Shown in pieces: positions 1-8,239 of a DNA stretch of 33,580 bases. Under the pieces are notes generated by a model that searched no databases, had not been told where the DNA came from, and saw only the letters and a list, made by a program, of their open reading frames with translations. Each line of letters opens with the position of its first letter. Positions within the stretch are counted from its first letter, which is position 1. This DNA comes from Terriglobia bacterium. Its GTDB lineage: Bacteria; Acidobacteriota; Terriglobia; Bryobacterales; UBA6623. Position numbers and translations under genes: made by a program. The stretch covers positions 4,057 through 37,636 of the forward strand of contig VXRL01000089.1 of the NCBI GenBank assembly GCA_009838515.1. Direction: 5' to 3'.

Positions 1-79
1 ACCTCTCCTCTCTTCGCGGGGGTGGGTGGGTTTTTTTTTTTCTACACCCCCCGCCGCGGGTGGGGGGGGGCCCCCCCCC
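1..79. other. low-quality contig end
   Basis: The first 79 bases are runs of T, C and G (for example ten T in a row, then long G and C runs) unlike the normal GC-rich coding sequence that begins near base 80. A matching G-run patch closes the window at its right end. This looks like bad end sequence of a clone or assembly rather than biology. The reading frame of the oxidoreductase fragment passes through it only by chance. Confidence 0.8.
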
Positions 80-424
80 CAACGCCTCTATGCTCAGGCA
101 TTCCGTCGACAGGCCGGCGCGGATCTGATCGAGGTCGAAGTTGACAACCGAGATCAGCAGACCGCACGAACCGCGCACATGCGCGACTTTCTGCAGTGCG
201 TCCGAACCCGCCAAGAGCCAATCTTCGACGCGTGGTTCGGCTATCAAGTGATGGTTGCGATCGGTTTGGGCGTGGAGTCCTACCGGACTGGCCGCATGAT
301 GGGCTTCGATCCCGAGACCGAGCGAATCCTGGAGGACGTCCCGCCGAGGCATCCCGGCTACGAGGGGAGCGGAAGCAACGCTCCTGACGCTCCGCCGGCC
401 TACCAGAAACGCCCGGCTGCCTGA
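80..424 (+). CDS. Gfo/Idh/MocA family oxidoreductase, C-terminal fragment
   Basis: This is the 3' end of a gene cut by the left contig end; about 114 residues remain, whereas the family is usually 350-450 residues. The preserved part is the typical C-terminal tail: a helix of the form HMRDFLQCVRTR followed by an acidic/proline turn, then GYQVMVAIGLGVESYRTGR and a short FDPETE stretch, as in many acidobacterial and planctomycete sugar dehydrogenases. The family consists of NAD(P)-dependent dehydrogenases acting on sugars, inositols or related polyols. The Rossmann fold and catalytic Lys are missing here, so substrate and export signal cannot be judged. It converges on the RRM gene with 30 bases between stop codons. 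The family call is fairly sure; activity is unknown. Confidence 0.75.
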   Translation, partial: QRLYAQAFRRQAGADLIEVEVDNRDQQTARTAHMRDFLQCVRTRQEPIFDAWFGYQVMVAIGLGVESYRTGRMMGFDPETERILEDVPPRHPGYEGSGSNAPDAPPAYQKRPAA

Positions 425-454
425 AGCTCGGGGAAGGCGAACTCGGGTGCCGCG

Positions 455-865
455 CTATTCGGCTTGCTGGGCCCTGCGCAGGGCCTCGCCCAGCGAGCCC
501 ATCTTGTTGTCCGTAGCTTCCTTTTCCTTGCGCGGCTTGGCCTGGCGCTCCGGGGATCGACGCCCGCCTCGTTGGGACTTCGCGTTACGGCTGCCTTGGT
601 TGCGGTCGCGCTCGCCCTTGGGGTGGGCGGCCTTGGCCCGCAGGAGCTTGCCGTCGATCGGAGCGCGATTGAATCGGCGGATGATGGCGTGCATCTCTTC
701 GTCGTTCGGAGCTTCCACGAAAGCGTAGCCCTTGGATTCTTGCGTCTCGAAGTCTCGGATGACGCGGACGGCGTCGCACACCAAGTCACTGCTATCTAGC
801 CACGACTTGATATCGTCTGCCGTGACCCAGGTCGGCAGGTTGCCGAAGAAGATGTTGTGTCCCAT
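455..865 (-). CDS. small RNA-binding protein with one RRM domain
   Basis: A 136-residue protein with one RRM at about residues 3-80, followed by a basic, Arg/Lys/Gly-rich tail (about 82-118) and a short helical end. RNP2 is seen as NIFFGNL (4-10) and RNP1 as KGYAFVEA (45-52), with the aromatic residues that stack on RNA. An open frame extends further upstream, but the ATG at 865 is chosen because the RRM starts there and an AGGAAG ribosome site lies a suitable distance upstream. Bacterial single-RRM proteins of this kind (the cyanobacterial Rbp type) bind RNA in the cytoplasm and are often cold-induced; a role as RNA chaperone is inferred. A 13-base inverted repeat lies in its leader. The gene stands alone on the minus strand. 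Confidence 0.85.
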   Translation of the reverse strand: MGHNIFFGNLPTWVTADDIKSWLDSSDLVCDAVRVIRDFETQESKGYAFVEAPNDEEMHAIIRRFNRAPIDGKLLRAKAAHPKGERDRNQGSRNAKSQRGGRRSPERQAKPRKEKEATDNKMGSLGEALRRAQQAE

Positions 866-927
866 ATGGGCGGAATTCTTCCTGTTTGATTTGGAGTTGG
901 GCACCCTAGATGGGTCCTGCGAGACAA

Positions 928-940
928 CGTACAAAGTACG
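928..940. repeat. short perfect inverted repeat upstream of the RRM gene
   Basis: CGTAC-AAA-GTACG is a perfect 5-base-arm inverted repeat, 63 bases upstream of the ATG of the RRM gene. It could be an operator or a small hairpin in the leader RNA. No protein partner can be named from sequence, and short repeats of this size also arise by chance. Confidence 0.3.
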
Positions 941-1085
941 CTGATTACCCCGACTCGCCACAGGATACCATAGCTAGCCCCGGTCAGTCTCCGCACGCCT
1001 GCAGGTTGAACCGTCGGTCTGTCTCGCGCAGGCCGTGTCCGAAGCCGACGCGCGTACTTGTGCTGCCGATAGAGCGCCTCTGCTC

Positions 1086-3437
1086 TCAGAGGCGCTTGAA
1101 CCATTCCCCGAGCACGCGCAGCGCGGGCTTGGCGAGTGGGCGGTGGGATGGGTCGAAAGGACTGCCTCGGCCGTGGCTGGGCCATTTCCACCAGAACATT
1201 CCCTTCACGTCCGGGTCCTGGGAGAACTCTTCCAGCCAGACTGCGTAACAGCGCGATTGCAACTCGGCATCGAGGGCACTGCTGTTCTCCTCCCACGGGC
1301 GGCTGGCCGCGGTTGCGAGGGCAGGGAAGCCGACCTCCGTGAACAGTACTGGTTTCTGGAAATCGGATCGCACCCGGCTGATGCGGTGCGTCGCCGCCAG
1401 GATTTCAGGGGAATCACGCCGTGGAGGTGCGCCCGCTTGAGCGATTGGGAAATAGAAGTTGACACCGACATAGTCCAAGGCGTCCCAAAACGCGACCTGC
1501 TCGAGTTCTCGCTCCCAGTGCGCCGCGTAGGTCACCGGCCCGCCGTAGATTCGCCGGACTTGCGCGATCAAGTCCCGCCAAGCGTCCTCGCGCATCGTCA
1601 GGCCGGCCAGTTCGTTGCCGATGGACAAGACCTCGACACCATGGGACTGCGCGAACCTCGCATAGTGAAGCATCCAGCTTCGGTAGTCCTCGAACCATGC
1701 GTCGAATCGGCTCTGGTCCAGAAACGCAATGTCTCCGTGGAATCGGCGTCCTGCCCAGAGATGCGGCTTGAGCATGACGGCGAGCCCGGCCCGCCGGGCC
1801 TGCGCCACTGACCTGGACAGCCTTGCGTCCGTTTCGAGCGTCTGGAATCGAATGGCTGTCTCGTCAGGCGCTGCCGTGAAGGCGTACGGAACCAGCGCGA
1901 CGGCGTTCGCGCCCAGATCGCGGACGCGGGCCAGCTCTCGACCGGCCGCCAAGCTGCCATAGCCGCCATCACCCCGGCCTTCGTGCGAGAACGATATGCC
2001 CTTGAGATACGCGGGTGGTCGCTCCGTAGATCCTGCCGTCGGCGCGCTGGCCTCGCAAGGTGGGACGCAGTCCGAGCAAAGCCGCAGCGACACCTCCGCC
2101 GGCTGGCGGTAGAGCGTCTCCAGGACCGAAGTTCCGTGCTGCGCGGTGACCCCCTCGACCCACGCGCCGCCGATGGCGTCGCGAGCAATCGGTGAGAGCC
2201 GGCGGCCTTCCATGCCGAACGCTGCTGCGGCCGTGTAGCGGGCTTCTTGGCAAGAGATCCTGGAGGCCGCCTCCCGCAAGCCCAAGGCTTCGTATCGGCC
2301 AATGGCGTAGCGAGCTAGGGCCAGGGCCATCGCTCCCGATCCCGGCTCGCCCCAGGCTTCGCGCATGGCCAGCAGCGGCTCCGAGCGCGGATCTTCCGGC
2401 AGTAGATCAGGCGTGCCCATCAGCACCGGGCCGTTGGCGGCGTCCAGCGCGAAGCTGTCGGCGGCGTTGCGCCCGGCTCGTAGACTGCGCATCACCCTCT
2501 CCGAGTCGGTCACGTGAACGGAGATCGGCCTGTCGGTCGAGGGCAGCCGCAGCCGTTCTCGGTAGAGCGACAATCGCTCGTCCGCGCGCTCGACCCAGAG
2601 GCGCCGGGCCTCCGGTGTGAATCGAGCCCGGTCGAACCGGACGCTCCAATGGTCGGATGCCAATTCGGCCCAGGCGACCGGCTCGTCGCGCGACGGAGGC
2701 GGAATAGGCAGGGCTAGCGCCAGCCCGGCCGCTACGGACAGGATCGCCGTGCTTCGCAACGAGGGCCGCCGCCATGTGCGCCAAGGAAGCGATGCCGCCG
2801 CTGCGGCTGCCACCGCCAGAGCCACGGGCACGTAACTCGCGCCGAGGCGGGCAAGGAGCCGCGAGTCGACCTGGGGATCCCCGACAAGAAAGTGCAGCAG
2901 GCAAGCGGGCGCGGCGAATGCGCTCAGCGGCATTAGCTCGGATCGCCTCAGCCCCGAGCGCAGGAGAAACCCGATTCCGAGTCCGAGCAAGATTGCCAGA
3001 CCTTGCTGCACGAACTCACCGCCCTGCGGCATGCCCAATGACTGCAGCAACAGTTCCAACGGCCCTCGGCTGGCCCATCCGTACCGCAGCAGCTCGATGC
3101 AGATCGAGGCTCCGAGCCAGAACGCCACGCACGCTGCTGCGAGCGAGGCGGCCAGCCTGGTGCGGAATGCCAGCCACCCCGCCAATCCGAAGGCGGCCAC
3201 AGTGAGCAGCAGCGGACCAAACTCTTGCAGGGCATGCAAGATCCAAGGTGCGCTGTGCGGCAGCGCCACCTGCGCGCCAAAGCGACCCTCGAACAACTCG
3301 GCGTCGCCGAATGCCAGCAAGATCCACGCGCATGTGGTGCGCAGCGCGTTCACGAGCCACGCCCCGAGCAGGCAGCCGGCCATTCCTGTTACAAAGTCGG
3401 CCGCGCGATTCGCGGCCAGTTCAAACCCACGGCTCAT
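1086..3437 (-). CDS. polytopic membrane protein with peptidase-MA-like region and glycosidase-like TIM barrel
   Basis: A 783-residue protein (ATG at 3437; an in-frame TTG lies three codons earlier; no clear ribosome site). Residues about 15-245 hold roughly six to seven hydrophobic membrane segments. About 255-447 is a soluble region resembling the gluzincin 'peptidase MA' fold at its end (a GGAWVEGVTAQHG...LETLYR helix), but it has no HExxH motif. About 475-783 is a TIM barrel like glycoside hydrolase family 113 and related GTA-type barrels: a KGISFSHEG start, SIGNELAG with candidate acid/base Glu609, NFYFPI, and LFTEVGFP with candidate nucleophile Glu701. Family knowledge suggests a mannanase-like retaining hydrolase; the real substrate is unknown. 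The barrel is presumably outside the cytoplasmic membrane. It starts 29 bases from the divergent sugar isomerase gene, which suggests linked carbohydrate functions. Confidence 0.7.
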   Translation of the reverse strand: MSRGFELAANRAADFVTGMAGCLLGAWLVNALRTTCAWILLAFGDAELFEGRFGAQVALPHSAPWILHALQEFGPLLLTVAAFGLAGWLAFRTRLAASLAAACVAFWLGASICIELLRYGWASRGPLELLLQSLGMPQGGEFVQQGLAILLGLGIGFLLRSGLRRSELMPLSAFAAPACLLHFLVGDPQVDSRLLARLGASYVPVALAVAAAAAASLPWRTWRRPSLRSTAILSVAAGLALALPIPPPSRDEPVAWAELASDHWSVRFDRARFTPEARRLWVERADERLSLYRERLRLPSTDRPISVHVTDSERVMRSLRAGRNAADSFALDAANGPVLMGTPDLLPEDPRSEPLLAMREAWGEPGSGAMALALARYAIGRYEALGLREAASRISCQEARYTAAAAFGMEGRRLSPIARDAIGGAWVEGVTAQHGTSVLETLYRQPAEVSLRLCSDCVPPCEASAPTAGSTERPPAYLKGISFSHEGRGDGGYGSLAAGRELARVRDLGANAVALVPYAFTAAPDETAIRFQTLETDARLSRSVAQARRAGLAVMLKPHLWAGRRFHGDIAFLDQSRFDAWFEDYRSWMLHYARFAQSHGVEVLSIGNELAGLTMREDAWRDLIAQVRRIYGGPVTYAAHWERELEQVAFWDALDYVGVNFYFPIAQAGAPPRRDSPEILAATHRISRVRSDFQKPVLFTEVGFPALATAASRPWEENSSALDAELQSRCYAVWLEEFSQDPDVKGMFWWKWPSHGRGSPFDPSHRPLAKPALRVLGEWFKRL

Positions 3438-3450
3438 TGTCGGCAACCGT

Positions 3451-3456
3451 TATAAT
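3451..3456 (+). promoter_or_regulatory. candidate -10 element (TATAAT) of the sugar isomerase gene
   Basis: A perfect TATAAT sits in the 29-base gap between two divergent genes, ten bases before the GTG at 3467. No good -35 hexamer is seen at 16-18 bases upstream. If used, transcription would begin within a few bases of the start codon, giving a leaderless or nearly leaderless mRNA. This agrees with the absence of a Shine-Dalgarno sequence. Confidence 0.4.
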
Positions 3457-3466
3457 CGCTGACACC

Positions 3467-4396
3467 GTGGCACGCACATCAAGAAGGGAATTTGTCGGCA
3501 GCGGGTTGGCGCTTTCTGCCGGTCTGTCCAGCGTGCTGGCCAAGGATTCGTCATCGCGCATCCGTTTGGCAGTCACTACCGACGAGATTGACGACGATCT
3601 TCGAGTCGCGCTCGATCTTCTTGGGCGGCATGGCTTGGACTATTGCGAGATCCGCCATCTGTGGGGCAAGTACAACACATCTTTGCCGATCGAGAAGATC
3701 CGGTACGTGAGGACCCTCCTAGACGACGCCGGCATTCGCCTTGCGATCCTTGACACGGGATTCTTCAAAGTACCGTTACCGGACAGCGGTTCCGCCGATG
3801 GCGCTAAGGCGCTGAAGAAGCAGTGGGACTTGCTCGACCGGGCCTTCGAGCGTGCCGAGCTTCTGGGCACGCGTCTGATTCGAACGTTTGCGTTTACCTA
3901 TCCCCGTGGCGGCCGGCCGGATCCCGCCGCTTACCCAAGGGTCTTCGAGCTGGTCGCCAAGTCCGCCGAGCGCGCCAAGCAGGCCGGCTTCCGCCTCGCC
4001 GTCGAGAACGTCGCCGGCAGCTACGTGGAGACGGCGGCGCATTCGGCGGAACTGCTCGCGCAGGTGCGCTCGCCCGCCTTGGGCCTGACGTGGGATCCGA
4101 ACAACTCCGCCCGAGCCGGAGACGACGAGCCGTTTCCCGCCGGCTACGAATCCTTGGATAGCTCGCGAATCTTGCACGTCCATGTCCGCGACTACCGCCG
4201 TACGAAGGAGGGTGATTTGGAGTGGTGCGGGGTCGGCGATGGCGAGTTCGATCATGTGGGCCAGTTCCGCGCGCTCTTGGACGATGGGTACGATGGCGTC
4301 GTCTCGCTGGAAACCCACTACACGATTGACGGCAGCAAGGCGGCTGCCAGCGAGCACTCGCTAAAGGGGCTGCTTGCAGCCGTCAAGCGTGTCTAG
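3467..4396 (+). CDS. Tat-exported sugar phosphate isomerase/epimerase (xylose-isomerase-like TIM barrel)
   Basis: A 309-residue protein. The open frame extends upstream, but the GTG at 3467 is chosen because it is followed at once by a twin-arginine signal (TSRREFVGSGLALSAG, Arg6-Arg7) ending near residue 25. The rest is one AP-endonuclease-2/xylose-isomerase-like barrel. The expected metal and catalytic residues are visible: Glu180 (AVENVAG), Asp210 (LTWDPNN), His237/His239 (ILHVHVRDY) and Glu282 (VSLETHY). Members isomerise or epimerise sugars, inositols or keto acids, or act as lyases; the substrate cannot be read here. The Tat signal places the folded, metal-loaded enzyme in the periplasm. 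The next gene, 107 bases on, is a sodium:solute symporter, so it may prepare a sugar for uptake. Confidence 0.8.
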   Translation: MARTSRREFVGSGLALSAGLSSVLAKDSSSRIRLAVTTDEIDDDLRVALDLLGRHGLDYCEIRHLWGKYNTSLPIEKIRYVRTLLDDAGIRLAILDTGFFKVPLPDSGSADGAKALKKQWDLLDRAFERAELLGTRLIRTFAFTYPRGGRPDPAAYPRVFELVAKSAERAKQAGFRLAVENVAGSYVETAAHSAELLAQVRSPALGLTWDPNNSARAGDDEPFPAGYESLDSSRILHVHVRDYRRTKEGDLEWCGVGDGEFDHVGQFRALLDDGYDGVVSLETHYTIDGSKAAASEHSLKGLLAAVKRV

Positions 4397-4503
4397 CGGA
4401 GCCGCGATGATCGGCTCGCGTGCATAGCGAGGCGATTGTGCGCCACGGCTCCCGGCAGATTCTCTGCGGCGATTCCTTGGCCTCGCTCCTGATTGGCTAA
4501 CGC

Positions 4504-6276
4504 ATGCAACTAACCGCCGTCGACTGGGCGATCTTGGCCTCGTTCCTCGCTTTCTCGCTGTTGGTCGGCTTGCGTGTGGCCAAGAGTGCCGGGGGCGATT
4601 TTTCGTCGTTCTTCTTGGCTGGCCGCCGCCAGCCGTGGTGGCTGCTGGGTGTTTCGATGGTCGCCACGACCTTTTCGACCGACACGCCCAACTTGGTGGC
4701 TGACATCGTGCGCCGCGACGGCGTGCTGGGCAATTGGACTTGGTGGGCTTTCTTGCTGTCCGGGATGCTGACGGTGTTCCTGTACGCCAAGCTCTGGCGT
4801 CGCTCGGGCGTCGCGACGGACGTCGAGTTCTACGAACTGCGCTACTCAGGCAAGACGGCGGCGTTCCTGCGGGTCTTCCGGGGCGTCTACCTAGGGCTGG
4901 TGTTCAACGTCTTGATCATGGCCGCGGTCTCTCTCGCGGCGGTCAAGATCGGCTCGGTGATGTTCGGCTGGAGTCCCATTCAAACGTTGGTCGTTGCCGC
5001 CAGCGTGACCTTGGCCTACAGTGCGCTGGGCGGGCTGCAGGGTGTGCTGCTGACGGACATGGTCCAGTTCAGCATGGCGATGGTCGGATCGGTGGCCGCG
5101 ACCATCTACATCGTCCGGCTGCCCGAGGTCGGCGGGCTTAGCGGCATGCTGGCGCACGAGGCGGTACGCCAGCGGACAGCGTTCTGGCCCTCGTTCGAAA
5201 CGATGTCCTGGGTTGATCTGGCACCGGTGTTCCTGGTCCCGCTGATGGTCCAGTGGTGGGCTGCATACTACCCGGGATCGGAGCCGGGAGGCGGTGGCTA
5301 CCTCGTTCAACGCATGCTCTCAGCCAAGAACGAGTCGCATGCGCTGGGCGCGACGCTGCTGTTCAACCTGCTGCACTACGGCTTGCGACCGTGGCCATGG
5401 ATCGTTGTGGCCTTGGCCTCGCTGATCGTATTTCCGGACCTTGGCGCCATTCAGCAACGTTTCCCCCATGTAGCGGCCGATGTGGTGCGGAACGATCTGG
5501 CATATCCGGCCATGCTGACGTTCCTGCCGCCGGGCCTGCTGGGCTTGGTGGTCACCTCGCTCGCCGCCGCGTACATGTCCACGATGTCGACTTCGCTGAA
5601 CTGGGGGTCTTCGATCTTGGTCGGCGATGTCTACCGCCGCTTCCTGCGTCCTGGTGCCAGCGAAGCGCAACTGGTCTGGGCGGGGCGGTGGTTCACCGTC
5701 CTGTTGATGGTGCTTGCATGCGCCGTTTCCTTGACCGTGGAGAGCGCTTTAGGGGTATTCCAAATCTTGTTGCAAATCGGGGCAGGGACGGGATTGCTGT
5801 ACCTGCTGCGCTGGTTCTGGTGGCGCATCAACGCCGCGACCGAGTTGGCCGCGATGGTCGCATCGTTCTCGGTAGCCCTGGCGCTGCCGGCGATAGGCCC
5901 GGGGCTGGATGCGTGGCAGCAGCTTGTGATCGGCGTGGCGCTGACTACAGCTTGCTGGCTGCCGTTCGCCTACCTCGGCGCTCCGACGGACGAGGCGACC
6001 CTGCTCAGCTTCTACCGCAAGGTCCGCCCAACCGGCCCCGGCTGGAAGCGTGTCGCCGGCAAGGCGGGCGCAGAGGTCCACTCCGGCCGAGCCCACAGCC
6101 TCACCCCGCCCTTGCTCGCCTCGCTGCTCGGCTCAACCGCGGTCTACGCTCTCATGTTTTCGACCGGATACCTGTTGTACGGGGAGGTCGCCCATGCATT
6201 GGCGGCCGCCTTGGTGGCAGGACTCAGCGGCTTCGGGCTGGTCCGCGTTTGGCAGCGCAATGTCGAGTGCTTCTAG
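4504..6276 (+). CDS. sodium:solute symporter (SSS family)
   Basis: A 590-residue, very hydrophobic protein with around 13 predicted membrane helices, in the usual range for the solute:sodium symporter family. The N-terminus shows the family pattern: a first helix (WAILASFLAFSLLVGL), then SSFFLAGRRQPWWLLGVSMVATTFSTDTPN, where the GR-x-WW-L-G...ATTFS run is characteristic. Later YSALGGLQGVLLTDMVQF matches the conserved helix 5/6 region, and AAYMSTMSTSLNWGSS the helix with sodium-site Ser/Thr residues. It would sit in the cytoplasmic membrane and import a sugar or organic acid with Na+. The neighbours (isomerase, enolase-superfamily enzyme, sulfatase) favour a sugar or sugar acid. The ATG at 4504 has no clear ribosome site. 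Confidence 0.88.
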   Translation: MQLTAVDWAILASFLAFSLLVGLRVAKSAGGDFSSFFLAGRRQPWWLLGVSMVATTFSTDTPNLVADIVRRDGVLGNWTWWAFLLSGMLTVFLYAKLWRRSGVATDVEFYELRYSGKTAAFLRVFRGVYLGLVFNVLIMAAVSLAAVKIGSVMFGWSPIQTLVVAASVTLAYSALGGLQGVLLTDMVQFSMAMVGSVAATIYIVRLPEVGGLSGMLAHEAVRQRTAFWPSFETMSWVDLAPVFLVPLMVQWWAAYYPGSEPGGGGYLVQRMLSAKNESHALGATLLFNLLHYGLRPWPWIVVALASLIVFPDLGAIQQRFPHVAADVVRNDLAYPAMLTFLPPGLLGLVVTSLAAAYMSTMSTSLNWGSSILVGDVYRRFLRPGASEAQLVWAGRWFTVLLMVLACAVSLTVESALGVFQILLQIGAGTGLLYLLRWFWWRINAATELAAMVASFSVALALPAIGPGLDAWQQLVIGVALTTACWLPFAYLGAPTDEATLLSFYRKVRPTGPGWKRVAGKAGAEVHSGRAHSLTPPLLASLLGSTAVYALMFSTGYLLYGEVAHALAAALVAGLSGFGLVRVWQRNVECF

Positions 6277-6287
6277 CGGGAGCTGAG

Positions 6288-6848
6288 GTGGGGAGTCTCG
6301 CAACAAGCAGCGACACCTATGTCGCGCTGCTGCGCGGAATCAATGTCGGCGGACGGAACCGTCTGCCGATGGACGAGCTAGCTCGATTGTTCGAGCATGC
6401 CGGGTGCGCTTCGGTGAAGACCTACATCCAAAGCGGGAACGCAGTGTTCGCGGCGGCACCGGCGATCGCGCTGAAGGCGCGAGAATCCGTCGCAGCCGCA
6501 GTCTCCGCCCGGATGGGTACTGACATCCCAGTCGTTCTCCGGTCTGTAGCCGACTTGGCCCGGGTGGTCGAGGAGAACCCATTCCTAGCCGAATCGCAGG
6601 ATCCCCGCACGTTGCACGTAGGCTTTCTGTCCGACCGGCCGTCGCCAGACCGAGCCGCGAGCCTCGACCCGGATCGGTCCCCGCCGGACGAGTTCGTTAT
6701 GCGCGGCAGGGAGATCTATCTGTGCCTCCCGAACGGCATGGCACGAACGCGGTTGACTTCCGGCTATCTGGAACGAGTGCTTGCGACGTCGGCTACGTTC
6801 CGCAACTGGAGAACTGTTGTGAACCTGCTGAGCATGGCGACTGGATAG
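6288..6848 (+). CDS. DUF1697 domain-containing protein
   Basis: A 186-residue cytoplasmic protein covering the whole DUF1697 family length (about 175-185). The signature is clear: YVALLRGINVGGRNRLPMDELARLFE near the start, then VKTYIQSGNAVF, and in the C-terminal half an EIYLCLPNGMARTRLT segment followed by ATFRNWRTVVNL. The GTG at 6288 is chosen since GGGAG lies five bases upstream and the conserved domain starts soon after; the upstream open frame overlaps the symporter gene. No biochemical function is established for the family. It begins 11 bases after the symporter stop and is probably cotranscribed with it, which may be incidental. Confidence 0.85.
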   Translation: MGSLATSSDTYVALLRGINVGGRNRLPMDELARLFEHAGCASVKTYIQSGNAVFAAAPAIALKARESVAAAVSARMGTDIPVVLRSVADLARVVEENPFLAESQDPRTLHVGFLSDRPSPDRAASLDPDRSPPDEFVMRGREIYLCLPNGMARTRLTSGYLERVLATSATFRNWRTVVNLLSMATG

Positions 6849-6949
6849 GCTCGCTGGGACCGCGGGTCATGCTACGGTCTAGTCCCAGTGGCCGATGCCG
6901 CTTGCGCAGTCCGGCGCGGCGAGACCAGATGGCACGAGGGGTCAGTACA

Positions 6950-8209
6950 GTGCGGGATAGTTTGCGAAGCAGGCCGACACGGCGGGAGTTCATTGCTGCA
7001 TCGGCAGCCGGCGCGCCCTTGGCGGCGTGCGGCGGCGTTCCACGCGACGAATCGCCAGGACTCACGACGGCAGACCTCGATGCCGCCGCGGCCCGGCCGG
7101 TGCTCGACGTTTCACAATTGGACACCCCTCTAATCATCGACTCCATCCGTCTCTTGGAGAAAGACCGCGATCAGTTCGTCCATGTCCGTTCCAAGGACGG
7201 GGCCGAAGGAGTGTCGTTAACAAACGGCCGCCGCTATCTGAGCTCAATTCTCCAAGAACTGGTGATTCCGTTCTTCCTCGGCAAAGATGCCCGGAAGCTA
7301 GAGTCCGAGCTACTCTTCGAACTGTACCGGCATCGCAGCAACTACAAGCTCCAGGGGCTCGCGCTGTGGTCTGCGCAGGCTTGGGTCGAATTCGCCGTTC
7401 TCGACATGCTGGGCCGTGCCTGCGGAAAGTCGATCGGTGACCTGCTGGGCGGGACGCTGCGCGACGAGATCGACTTCTACGTGGCAAGCGGCCGCCGGGA
7501 CTCGACCCCGGAAGAGGAAGTCGAGTACCTGCAGTCCTTGGTCGACGAGACCGGCGCGAAGGCAGTGAAGTTCCGGCTCGGCGGGCGCATGAGCCGCAAC
7601 CTCGATGCCTCCCCGGGCCGATCCGAGGCCCTGATTCCGCTAGCTCGAAAGGGGCTGGGAGACGCGATCGACCTGCATGGAGACGCGAATAGTTCCTACG
7701 ACCCCGAGCACGCGCTGCCGATCGGGCACCTTCTCGAAGACGTCGGAGCGGTCTACTTCGAAGAGCCCTGCCCGTTCGATCATCTGCAGGACACCAAGGC
7801 CGTCGCAGATTCGCTGTCCCTGCCGGTTTCTGGAGGGGAGCAAGAATACAGCGAGCGCAGGTTCCGCTGGATGATTGCCAATCGGGGCGTCGACATCGTC
7901 CAGCCCGACCTGCACTACTACGGGGGCATGATCCGGTCGGCCCGGGTCGCCAACATGGCAGATCTGGCCCGCATGCCGACTACCGTCCACATATCCGGAG
8001 GCTTCGGCTTCGTCTATATGTTGCACTTCGCGTCCCGCACAAAGGACATCGGGCGGTACCAAGAGTACAAGAGAAACATTGAACGCTACGCGGACTGGTT
8101 CGATCCGGCGCTTTCTATCAAAGACGGCAAGCTCGCGGTGCCAACCGGCCCGGGCGTCGGGATCCGGGACATCACGGCGGTGCTTCAGGGCGCTCGCCAA
8201 ATTGCGTGA
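6950..8209 (+). CDS. enolase-superfamily (mandelate racemase type) enzyme, Tat lipoprotein
   Basis: A 419-residue protein. The GTG at 6950 is chosen because GAGGGG lies eight bases upstream; an in-frame ATG at 6929 is the alternative. The N-terminus has a twin-arginine motif (PTRREF, Arg11-Arg12) and a lipobox LAAC with Cys27, so it should be exported by Tat and lipidated. The body is a mandelate-racemase/muconate-lactonizing barrel: VKFRLG (Lys207, with Arg209 where many members have a second Lys), metal ligands Asp245 (HGDAN), Glu271 (FEEP) and Glu297 (SGGEQ), then Asp320 (VQPD) and His347 (TVHISGG), the Asp-His dyad of the racemase subgroup. Most relatives are acid sugar dehydratases; the substrate is unknown. 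Export is unusual for the superfamily as characterised, which is mostly cytoplasmic. Confidence 0.82.
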   Translation: MRDSLRSRPTRREFIAASAAGAPLAACGGVPRDESPGLTTADLDAAAARPVLDVSQLDTPLIIDSIRLLEKDRDQFVHVRSKDGAEGVSLTNGRRYLSSILQELVIPFFLGKDARKLESELLFELYRHRSNYKLQGLALWSAQAWVEFAVLDMLGRACGKSIGDLLGGTLRDEIDFYVASGRRDSTPEEEVEYLQSLVDETGAKAVKFRLGGRMSRNLDASPGRSEALIPLARKGLGDAIDLHGDANSSYDPEHALPIGHLLEDVGAVYFEEPCPFDHLQDTKAVADSLSLPVSGGEQEYSERRFRWMIANRGVDIVQPDLHYYGGMIRSARVANMADLARMPTTVHISGGFGFVYMLHFASRTKDIGRYQEYKRNIERYADWFDPALSIKDGKLAVPTGPGVGIRDITAVLQGARQIA

Positions 8210-8239
8210 CGGCCTGCCCAGCCCTACCCCAGCGTTGGA

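Noticed and set aside
1..79. Homopolymer tracts as a biological low-complexity or G-quadruplex element
   Set aside because: They occur only at the two extreme ends and have the look of sequencing noise.
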